Below, in pieces: positions 21,263 to 27,131 of a stretch of 53,266 nucleotides of DNA (the stretch's first letter is position 1; each line of letters opens with the position of its first letter). The DNA is from a virus. Position numbers and translations under genes: made by a program. The notes beneath the pieces were generated by a model. The model searched no databases. It worked only from the letters and a program-made list of their open reading frames with translations, and was not told the DNA's origin. The stretch covers positions 1 to 53,266 of the IMG/VR virus record IMGVR_UViG_3300035183_000848. One strand, given 5' to 3'.

Positions 21263-21983
21263 ACCTCTCGGAGGCCAAGTCATTTTTTTCCTTTTCTGGG
21301 AACCAAATTGACTTAGTTTTTTCAGTGTATTTTTGGCCAATCCTACGGAAGAACTCCTCCACCGCTTGGTCATCTTCAAAACGGACGTTTATGATGCGGT
21401 GGGCCTCCACCCCATCGTGTGAGAACTCTGGCATTCTAACCCATTCTTTTGATGGGTCTTCAACGACCTTGCCTTCACCACCAACCTTTGCGGTAAATGT
21501 AACCTGTTTGGTCTCGGCTGTGTCTGGGAAGTACTCCATCTGGAATGAATTGATGTCAAAGTCAGGGATCACAAATGAGGACGAAATATCCTTGAAATCA
21601 AATTCAGCGGCATGCATGTACTCGAGAAGCCCTATTTGGGTAACCTGACCATATTGGCTCACGTCCTGGAGAACACGGCGCTTGGCTTCCTTCAGGTTTT
21701 TGGCGTGTATCTTGACGTATGGGATGTCTGGGACAATCGCACCCTCCTCACGCATCATCTTTAGGGCCAACAGCCTTTGGTGCCCACCAATGATGATTAG
21801 CTTCTTGTCGCTGTGGTTTTCCCAAACGAATATTGGGAATGCAAACCCTGTTTGAAGTATCTCACGTTTCAGCCTCTTGTAGGCCTCGTCTGGGAGCGCC
21901 TTCAGCCTGCCCTGGAAGTTTAGGAATGAGTCCAGCGGGGCCCGCTCTTTCACGTCACAGGCAATGCGTATCTCGGTTGGCAT
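21249..21983 (-). CDS. ParB-like domain protein
   Basis: A 244-residue protein starting MPTEIRIACDVKERAPLDSF. The region LKREILQTGFAFPIFVWENH then KLIIIGGHQRLLALKMM is the ParB/sulfiredoxin-like fold with the G-G-H-Q-R phosphate-binding motif. A C-terminal domain follows (NVRFEDDQAVEEFFRRIGQK), often seen in phage ParB-like proteins. In phages these proteins act as nucleases or in base-modification systems, and this gene overlaps the broken TET-associated glycosyltransferase gene. The start is set by GGAG about 11 bases upstream of the ATG; it is the first gene of the leftward early operon. Confidence 0.8.
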   Translation of the reverse strand: MPTEIRIACDVKERAPLDSFLNFQGRLKALPDEAYKRLKREILQTGFAFPIFVWENHSDKKLIIIGGHQRLLALKMMREEGAIVPDIPYVKIHAKNLKEAKRRVLQDVSQYGQVTQIGLLEYMHAAEFDFKDISSSFVIPDFDINSFQMEYFPDTAETKQVTFTAKVGGEGKVVEDPSKEWVRMPEFSHDGVEAHRIINVRFEDDQAVEEFFRRIGQKYTEKTKSIWFPEKEKNDLASERYEEE

Positions 21984-22293
21984 ATATACAAAGCTCCAAT
22001 CAAATTGGTAAATTTTACAATTCTTGGGATGGGTTGAACCAAAACCCAACTATAGGGAAAGTTACCACCAAACAATTTGGTCGATCAAGCGCTTTCAACC
22101 TTAACGAAACCATTAACTTATCACATATCAAAAACCATGCTCCGCAATATATACGACATTGATAAGTTATTGATAATAAAAGGGAAATAATTACGAGTAT
22201 TTATAAGGGTATTATTTTTTTATTGCTTTAGTAATTATGTAAGGTATTATTTAATTAATAACAGTTAAGGTTTCATAGGGGTTGGAGGGAATT
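21984..22293. promoter_or_regulatory. Divergent control region between the two early transcription units
   Basis: About 310 AT-rich bases between the leftward ParB-like gene and the rightward operon. It contains the plus-strand promoter listed at 22223-22250 and several TTGATAAGTTATTGATAATA-type stretches (22158-22180). I find no gene. Leftward promoter elements are likely but I cannot fix them by eye. Confidence 0.55.
22223..22250 (+). promoter_or_regulatory. Sigma70-like promoter for the rightward operon
   Basis: TTGCTT (22223-22228), a 16-base spacer and TATTAT (22245-22250). It lies 44 bases before the start of the first mini-ORF and is the best plus-strand -35/-10 pair in the divergent region. 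Confidence 0.5.
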
Positions 22294-22365
22294 ATGAATA
22301 CCGTAACTTACGTTTCTCTTGAAGCCCTATCCAGTGTCTTTATCCGCCTCTCTTCGAGGCATTAA
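22294..22365 (+). CDS. Leader mini-ORF of 23 codons
   Basis: GGAGGGAATT immediately precedes the ATG of a 23-codon ORF, MNTVTYVSLEALSSVFIRLS then SRH. The strong site argues that it is translated, perhaps as a leader peptide for the operon. The stop at 22363-22365 overlaps the ribosome-binding site of the next mini-ORF, so the two may be coupled. Confidence 0.45.
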   Translation: MNTVTYVSLEALSSVFIRLSSRH

Positions 22366-22374
22366 GGAGATCTC

Positions 22375-22467
22375 ATGGGAGCCGTAATTAAATCAATACT
22401 TTCTGTCATTCTGATTGTTGAGTTGCCAACAGCATACTTGTTTATAAGCTTGTCTGCACTCAAATAA
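22375..22467 (+). CDS. Small hydrophobic peptide
   Basis: AAGGAGA precedes the ATG of a 30-codon ORF, MGAVIKSILSVILIVELPTA then YLFISLSALK, which is a single membrane segment with a positive N-terminal side. It ends 13 bases before the lipoprotein gene. It could act on the membrane, for example as a toxin-like or inhibitory peptide; that is inference from composition. Confidence 0.5.
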   Translation: MGAVIKSILSVILIVELPTAYLFISLSALK

Positions 22468-22480
22468 ATAGGAGTAATTT

Positions 22481-23203
22481 ATGATTAAAAAAATTAACTT
22501 GAGTATTAAAGATTTCTTGCCCTTTTTAAACCTTCTTTTTGGGTTGGGGCTTCTAGCAATTGCGTTTTTATTGGTGACGGGCTGTGCTACCCCGCGGACA
22601 AAATGGACTGACCATGTGATGCGCGTCTTGGTGGACCCCGAAGGCGTCACGGCTGACCATTACGTCAGAATCCAGCAAGCCCTAGTTGAGTCTGGAAAGT
22701 GGGTCGTGGTTGACCGTGGAATGGGCTACGACGCCATCAGGAAAGAACAGGAGCGCGAGCATAGGACCCAATCCGACCGGTTCCTTGACCGAGAAAAATT
22801 TGCCCACTGGGGCAAGCTCTATGGCGTTGGAGGGATTGTCGTGGCCCATGCCCAGTGCAAGATTAAAGACGGCATCTTTAAGCACAACTATCCTGACTGC
22901 CACCAATACCTGGCCATTGTTGACTCAAACTCTGGTGAGGTTATCGCGGCAGTCCAGGACCAGCAAGAGGGGGGGTCCTATGACTTCGACGCAGCCCCAT
23001 CTTGGGACAACATCGTGGCCAAGCTAAATAGCGCTTACCCATCGAGCTTCACTCCAAACAAAGACGATAAAATCCTGCGCGACTACAAAGAGCTGAGCAA
23101 GGAAGAAGCGATTAGGCAAAAAGAGCAGCTTGCCAAGGAAAATGCAGCCCGCGCCCCTACATCGGAGAAAGCTGAAAAAAAGGAGGCTTCAAATGAAAAA
23201 TAA
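22481..23203 (+). CDS. CsgG/LpoB-like outer-membrane lipoprotein
   Basis: A 240-residue protein with an N-terminal hydrophobic segment and lipobox LLVTGCA (Cys at about residue 35). After the lipid anchor, KWVVVDRGMGYDAIRKEQER, FAHWGKLYGVGGIVVAHAQC and LAIVDSNSGEVIAAVQ follow the order of the CsgG/LpoB fold (first strand and helix, WVxVDR, E-Q, G-K-L-x-G-V, strand with I-D-x-x-S-G). LpoB-type proteins activate peptidoglycan synthases and CsgG forms a secretion pore; which applies here is unknown. The C-terminal 45 residues are charged and disordered. GGAG six bases before ATG fixes the start. Confidence 0.75.
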   Translation: MIKKINLSIKDFLPFLNLLFGLGLLAIAFLLVTGCATPRTKWTDHVMRVLVDPEGVTADHYVRIQQALVESGKWVVVDRGMGYDAIRKEQEREHRTQSDRFLDREKFAHWGKLYGVGGIVVAHAQCKIKDGIFKHNYPDCHQYLAIVDSNSGEVIAAVQDQQEGGSYDFDAAPSWDNIVAKLNSAYPSSFTPNKDDKILRDYKELSKEEAIRQKEQLAKENAARAPTSEKAEKKEASNEK

Positions 23204-23390
23204 ATTGGAAAACATATTCGATTTAGCCCAAGAGGACCTAGGCCACAAGGAATACCTGGATGAGGCCATGCAGATGTACAGCGAGGGAATGATTTCTTGG
23301 GTGGGCCTCTTGGCAAAGCTAAACAACCTGCAAACCCAGATCCTCATAGATTCGACCGTGGAAGAAATTAAAACGACCGCCAACCAATAA
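23193..23390 (+). CDS. Hypothetical small protein
   Basis: A 65-residue acidic protein from the ATG at 23193 (AAAGGAGG upstream), MKNKLENIFDLAQEDLGHKE, overlapping the lipoprotein stop. It is helical and ends with a helix SWVGLLAKLNNLQTQI. An ORF extending upstream is a shadow of the lipoprotein gene. The function is unknown. Confidence 0.6.
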   Translation: MKNKLENIFDLAQEDLGHKEYLDEAMQMYSEGMISWVGLLAKLNNLQTQILIDSTVEEIKTTANQ

Positions 23391-23402
23391 AGGAGAACGT
23401 AT

Positions 23403-23732
23403 ATGAAGAACTTAAAATCAATGATTGTTGTTGGACTATTGATTTCAAACCTAAGCCTTGCAAATGATGCAGCTGAAAAAATCATCAGGGAGTTTTGCGA
23501 GCACCACAACAAGATGAACGAGATGGACTACCAGCTCCGACATATGCCATATGATGCAAACTTGCAGTCAACACCTGAGATGAAGGCCTTGGAGAAGAAA
23601 ATATTCAAATATGACAACGACAAGCACTACAGGACGATCCACCAAAGGTTCGCAAAAGCATCGAAGAGGAATGGCTCACTGAGCCTGCTTGATTGCCAAA
23701 ACAGGGGTTTGCTAAAGCCAGCACAAAGATAG
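23403..23732 (+). CDS. Periplasmic or secreted small protein
   Basis: A 109-residue protein with a Sec signal peptide (MKNLKSMIVVGLLISNLSLA, cleavage after SLA). The mature part is charged and helical with two Cys (REFCEHHNK and LDCQNRG). AGGAG lies upstream of the ATG. It follows the CsgG/LpoB-like lipoprotein in the operon, so both act beyond the inner membrane. Confidence 0.65.
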   Translation: MKNLKSMIVVGLLISNLSLANDAAEKIIREFCEHHNKMNEMDYQLRHMPYDANLQSTPEMKALEKKIFKYDNDKHYRTIHQRFAKASKRNGSLSLLDCQNRGLLKPAQR

Positions 23733-23765
23733 TTTTCAATTTAAATAAAAAGGAGTGAATTTTTT

Positions 23766-24206
23766 ATGAGCAAGAATCAAGGTACTCCAAATACAATAGA
23801 GCAGGCCATCATCAATGCCCTAACAACACTTAGACCGGATTCTCAAATGGAATTGATAGCAAAAACCATTCGAGAGCACCTCGAGGATTTTTGCTCACAA
23901 AAGGTACAGGTAGATGATGACCTCAAGTCTGAGGCGTATATTGAGTATTTCCAGAAAATCTTTGATATACGCCCCAAGGGATACATCAGGACGCTCCAGT
24001 GGTTTCAGGGAGCAAGGAAGCTCTCTGACTTTGAGAGGAGTGAGATAAAAGACGAAACGGCGCTGGCGGTTTTCGACATCATAGGGTGCAGCAGGTATGA
24101 GAAGTTTGAAACCAAGCCAGACTGCCCAAAGGGCCACGTCATCTTGAGGATCAATTATGATGACTCTCTCACATTGATCCAGGCCAATTACGATACGTCT
24201 GACTGA
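23766..24206 (+). CDS. Hypothetical protein
   Basis: A 146-residue protein (MSKNQGTPNTIEQAIINALT at the start) with helical first two-thirds (MELIAKTIREHLEDFCSQKV, YIEYFQKIFDIRPKGYIRTL) and a short beta end (GHVILRINYDDSLTLIQANY). The family is unknown. AAGGAG precedes the ATG. Confidence 0.65.
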   Translation: MSKNQGTPNTIEQAIINALTTLRPDSQMELIAKTIREHLEDFCSQKVQVDDDLKSEAYIEYFQKIFDIRPKGYIRTLQWFQGARKLSDFERSEIKDETALAVFDIIGCSRYEKFETKPDCPKGHVILRINYDDSLTLIQANYDTSD

Positions 24207-24243
24207 CCGAAGTTTTTTGTTTGATTTTGAAGGGGCGCAAGGT

Positions 24244-24480
24244 ATGAATAATAGTATGAAAGATGAAATTTTTGTCCCACTACCAAAAGCGAAGAAAGAA
24301 GGGAAAAAGATCCTTGTACAGGTTAAAATCAGCGCCGACATCGTCGCGCTCATGGACAAGGAGTGCAAATCCCGCGGCAGCACGAGAACTGACGTCGTGG
24401 AGTACGGCATCAAGAAATTCCTGGCCCACGTCAATCCACGAGAGGCTTTGAAGCTCGGGATAGGGGAAAAGAGCGACTAA
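24244..24480 (+). CDS. Ribbon-helix-helix (CopG-like) DNA-binding protein
   Basis: A 78-residue protein. The core ILVQVKISADIVALMDKECK then SRGSTRTDVVEYGIKKFL fits the ribbon-helix-helix fold: one beta strand for the DNA groove, then two helices with G-x-T/S-R-T/S-x-x-V between them. It is probably a dimeric regulator, possibly of this operon. The ATG at 24244 has AAGGGG upstream; a TTG at 24217 would add nine residues without a site. Its stop abuts the GTG of the RecU-like gene. Confidence 0.7.
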   Translation: MNNSMKDEIFVPLPKAKKEGKKILVQVKISADIVALMDKECKSRGSTRTDVVEYGIKKFLAHVNPREALKLGIGEKSD

Positions 24481-24945
24481 GTGACACTGCCGAGAGTCGT
24501 TAAAAATCATGAAGATGGAAAGACTTTCGAAAAAATCCTCAAGAACCAGGGAATGCGCTGTGGCTTGCTTGTGCTCAAGAACAACCTCAGTGCGAAGTAC
24601 ATCCAGGGCGGACGCGTGCTGCTCGAAAAATCAAACTTAGACTTCATGATCGCCAACCAAAGAGGGGTTGTCGGTTTCTTTGACGCCAAGTCATTCGACG
24701 GAGATTCATTCAAATTTTCTGAGATTAGTCCCCACCAGTTAGAGCGCGCCAAGCTCTACAATGACTATGAGATACCTGCTGGGTTCGTGGTATTCTTCAG
24801 GGAGCTGAAGAAGGTTTTTTTCTATAGTGGGAAAGCCATGATCACCAAGGGACCAAACAATTCATTTTCCCCTGAGGACGGTGTGTTGCTTGGGAATTTA
24901 TGGCAGTTCAACCTAAGCCTAATTCTTCTGAATGGTGGCGTTTAG
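24481..24945 (+). CDS. RecU-like Holliday-junction resolvase
   Basis: A 154-residue protein starting with GTG directly after the upstream TAA. GKTFEKILKNQGMR, LDFMIANQRGVVGFFDAKSF and FKFSEISPHQLERAKLY followed by AGFVVFFRELKKVFFY reproduce RecU: an early Glu, an acidic residue before the central strand, D-A-K as the (D/E)xK catalytic pair, and H-Q at the start of the next helix. RecU proteins cut Holliday junctions; here it would process recombination intermediates before packaging. Its 3' end overlaps the converging minus-strand gene by 27 bases. Confidence 0.8.
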   Translation: MTLPRVVKNHEDGKTFEKILKNQGMRCGLLVLKNNLSAKYIQGGRVLLEKSNLDFMIANQRGVVGFFDAKSFDGDSFKFSEISPHQLERAKLYNDYEIPAGFVVFFRELKKVFFYSGKAMITKGPNNSFSPEDGVLLGNLWQFNLSLILLNGGV

Positions 24946-25200
24946 CAACTTCTTTAAATCCTGGTCAAAGAAAGATATCCAGCGCTTCGACTCTGGGTTG
25001 CAAAACGAGATGAAGTCAAACTTTCCGTTATTTAGCCTGCGGTAAAATCCATAGTTTTGGAGCTCAGGCTCCTTCTTGCAAAGCTCTTCGGGCAGTCCGT
25101 TGTTCAGCCACGCAGCTGCCTCTATTTCCTGCCTGCTTGGGCAACCAACTAATAAGAGCGCGATTGGAACCAATAGGACCAAAAAAATCTTAAGTGACAT
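24919..25200 (-). CDS. Small lipoprotein
   Basis: A 93-residue protein with N-terminus MSLKIFLVLLVPIALLLVGC, a classic lipobox LLVGC. The mature part includes two further Cys (ELCKKEP, SFCNPES) that may form a disulphide. It starts one base after the stop of the preceding membrane protein. Outer-membrane lipoproteins in this position of phage genomes are often o-spanins, but the sequence is not proline-rich, so that role is only possible. Confidence 0.7.
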   Translation of the reverse strand: MSLKIFLVLLVPIALLLVGCPSRQEIEAAAWLNNGLPEELCKKEPELQNYGFYRRLNNGKFDFISFCNPESKRWISFFDQDLKKLLNATIQKN

Positions 25201-25455
25201 TTACTTAACCCCTGGCAGGGAGTCCCTCACTTCGGTACCCGGCAAGCTAGAAGGCTCCCCTGCAGTCGAGGAGCCCATTGTTTTTTCAAGTTCCCTTTGG
25301 TCTTGCTCTTGTACGGCCTTGCGGATTGCCTCGGCGTTCTCCTTGATCATCGTCGCTATCTTGTTCTGGACATACCAGGCAATGAATTGCTGAAGCCACT
25401 TGTCAAAGATTGGAATTGCACCGGCCACGGCCGCAATCGCAGAGAAGAATGCCAT
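25201..25455 (-). CDS. Membrane protein, holin candidate
   Basis: An 84-residue protein with an amphipathic to hydrophobic N-terminal half (MAFFSAIAAVAGAIPIFDKW, then FIAWYVQNKIATMI) and a charged, Ser/Pro-rich C-terminal tail. Size and layout suit a small holin or holin-like protein. It is adjacent to a lipoprotein gene and a second unrecognised small gene. Confidence 0.5.
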   Translation of the reverse strand: MAFFSAIAAVAGAIPIFDKWLQQFIAWYVQNKIATMIKENAEAIRKAVQEQDQRELEKTMGSSTAGEPSSLPGTEVRDSLPGVK

Positions 25456-25803
25456 TTAAACTCCTGGGGACTTGTTTTCGATGGCCTTGACCAAGGTTGC
25501 AGTTTTTGAAGCTATCGTCAGTAGTAAGTCCACTGAGGCCTTGATGATCTCTTGGGCCGATGCGCTTTCGGTCGAGAACAAGCTAGCGGCATAGGCAACC
25601 AAGTCTGCGTCTGCCTCTGGGTTGGCGAGAAGCGCTTCCAACTCTGGCTTTAAATCTGACCAGTTAGAGATGATTGGTGGGGTGTCTTCGCCTGCGCCTA
25701 CAAGTGCGCTGAAAAGTCCAGACCAGTTCTTTGCGACAGCTGCCCTTCCTACGGCAACTAAGTCCATAGTTTCCTTCAAACATGCCTTTAAAAATGGATT
25801 CAA
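25456..25803 (-). CDS. Hypothetical protein of the small membrane-protein cluster
   Basis: A 115-residue, alanine-rich protein (FLKACLKETMDLVAVGRAAV, ELEALLANPEADADLVAYAA, then a hydrophobic helix VDLLLTIASKTATLVKAI). The last helix might contact the membrane. AGGAGG upstream of the ATG. I do not recognise the family; it stops on the base next to the holin-candidate start. Confidence 0.55.
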   Translation of the reverse strand: MNPFLKACLKETMDLVAVGRAAVAKNWSGLFSALVGAGEDTPPIISNWSDLKPELEALLANPEADADLVAYAASLFSTESASAQEIIKASVDLLLTIASKTATLVKAIENKSPGV

Positions 25804-25821
25804 GAGAACCTCCTTTTTTAT

Positions 25822-25977
25822 TTACTTCTTTTTATTTTTTAGAAATAGCTTGGTCAAACATACAATTCCGTCTGCCAACATTTCTAATATCAGCCTAGGG
25901 CCAATCTTCCCAAAAATATATACAACTATTGTGTGTAGTGCGAACCCAAACCATTGTATTTTGTTTTGTGGTGTCAT
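25822..25977 (-). CDS. Small membrane protein
   Basis: A 51-residue ORF, MTPQNKIQWFGFALHTIVVY then IFGKIGPRLILEMLADGIVC and a Lys-rich end (LFLKNKKK). Two hydrophobic stretches and the basic tail are typical of small phage membrane proteins and holins. Start overlaps the upstream stop (ATGA). Confidence 0.5.
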   Translation of the reverse strand: MTPQNKIQWFGFALHTIVVYIFGKIGPRLILEMLADGIVCLTKLFLKNKKK

Positions 25978-26318
25978 ACCCCCATTTTATGGGTAGAAAT
26001 CGCCACCGTCAAAACTTGTATTGCATCTGATTGAGCCTTGATCGTGAGCTCCATCTGGTTGAGTAAACGAATTGTATTGTCAAAAAGTTCCTTGGTGCTG
26101 ATGAGCTCTGCTTGGAGCGACGATATTTGGTCACCCACCATTTCGCGCCAGTACTCATGGGAGTCAATGTTCTTTTGGATGAAGAACGCCGACTTGGCAT
26201 CTATCGGAGCTTCGGGTGCAACCCCAAATCCCCTAAGGTATTGTACAAGGGCAAGGTAGCCCTCTTTTTGGTCCTTGGATTCCCAGGGAAATGCCTCCAC
26301 TGCAGTGTTGAAGTCCAT
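25974..26318 (-). CDS. Hypothetical protein with C-terminal coiled coil
   Basis: A 114-residue protein (MDFNTAVEAFPWESKDQKEG) whose second half is a long amphipathic helix (LQAELISTKELFDNTIRLLN, QMELTIKAQSDAIQVLTVAI), probably a coiled coil. No signal or membrane segment. GGAGG is present a few bases before the ATG. The function is unknown. Confidence 0.6.
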   Translation of the reverse strand: MDFNTAVEAFPWESKDQKEGYLALVQYLRGFGVAPEAPIDAKSAFFIQKNIDSHEYWREMVGDQISSLQAELISTKELFDNTIRLLNQMELTIKAQSDAIQVLTVAISTHKMGV

Positions 26319-26330
26319 TTGAAACCTCCA

Positions 26331-26570
26331 TTACTTAACGTATGGCTTTAGTGAATCAGGTATCGGTGGAATCGGCAACCCCTTGGACTGCCTATTTTTG
26401 CAAGCCTCTTGGTAGGCGATATTCATGAGGGAGTTTAGCTTCTCAAGGCGACAGCCCATTTCGTTCAGGACGTCGACCAAGGCAAATATGTGCTCTTTCT
26501 TTGGGTTGATTGAGACGCCTGACTTTATCTGGTAGGCCTCTTTCAACCAATTTCTTTTTATTGTTGGCAC
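26331..26570 (-). CDS. Hypothetical small protein (GTG start)
   Basis: A 79-residue protein, MPTIKRNWLKEAYQIKSGVS onward, with a proline-rich end (GLPIPPIPDSLKPYVK). The start is GTG with GAGG about nine bases upstream, overlapping the 3' end of the gene before it. The function is unknown. Confidence 0.6.
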   Translation of the reverse strand: MPTIKRNWLKEAYQIKSGVSINPKKEHIFALVDVLNEMGCRLEKLNSLMNIAYQEACKNRQSKGLPIPPIPDSLKPYVK

Positions 26571-26869
26571 GCCAATGACCTCTTGGATGGCTTACGTTTT
26601 AAGATTAGGGTTTCAATTACCGCGATTCTCTCGCGTATTGAGCCAAAGTGCTTTATCTCAATGGAGAGTGTCTTTATCTCGGATTCGAGGTCAGATATTT
26701 TTTCGGTTATGTTTTTTATCTCAGTCTGGTGGACCGGAAGCCTCGAGGTGACCGCCGAGTCTATCTTGTCAATCTTCAAGACCAACCTTCTTATGAACCA
26801 AATGTTGCCACCTAGCAAAATCCCCAACGCGCCAAAAAAGGAGGAAATTTCTATAGAACTAAGATTCAT
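26558..26869 (-). CDS. Membrane-anchored coiled-coil protein (i-spanin or holin-like candidate)
   Basis: A 103-residue protein from the ATG at 26869 (GGGAG upstream). One N-terminal membrane segment (ISSFFGALGILLGGNIWFIR) is followed by a heptad-rich coiled coil (EIKNITEKISDLESEIKTLS). This is the topology of inner-membrane spanin subunits. Small lipoproteins are encoded close by (26969-27112 and 24919-25200), as would be expected for two-component spanins, but pairing is inference. Confidence 0.55.
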   Translation of the reverse strand: MNLSSIEISSFFGALGILLGGNIWFIRRLVLKIDKIDSAVTSRLPVHQTEIKNITEKISDLESEIKTLSIEIKHFGSIRERIAVIETLILKRKPSKRSLACQQ

Positions 26870-26968
26870 TACCACTCCCAAGTTTAACTTACAGTCGCTG
26901 TAGTTTGGAGGTAGCTGAAATTTTCTGGCAGGAAAACCCATCAGCCGCTCTGACCATACAGCAATTGA

Positions 26969-27112
26969 TTATCGAATGGGATGGACTTCCTTGCAAATTA
27001 AATTATCTGGTCCGCCATCCAAACATTTGGCCCGTGGCACGAGGTACTGGTTTGCGGCACAACTCATGAACAAAGCACATAATATCAAGATTAAAAAATA
27101 ATATTTTTTCAT
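26969..27112 (-). CDS. Very small lipoprotein
   Basis: A 47-residue ORF, MKKYYFLILILCALFMSCAA then NQYLVPRAKCLDGGPDNLIC. The signal and Cys at residue 18 (LFMSC) look like a lipobox, slightly off consensus. Two further Cys may pair. Short lipoproteins of this kind near lysis genes are candidates for o-spanins. It sits between the secreted fibre genes and the coiled-coil membrane protein. Confidence 0.55.
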   Translation of the reverse strand: MKKYYFLILILCALFMSCAANQYLVPRAKCLDGGPDNLICKEVHPIR

Positions 27113-27131
27113 ACTTCAACCCAAAACTTTT

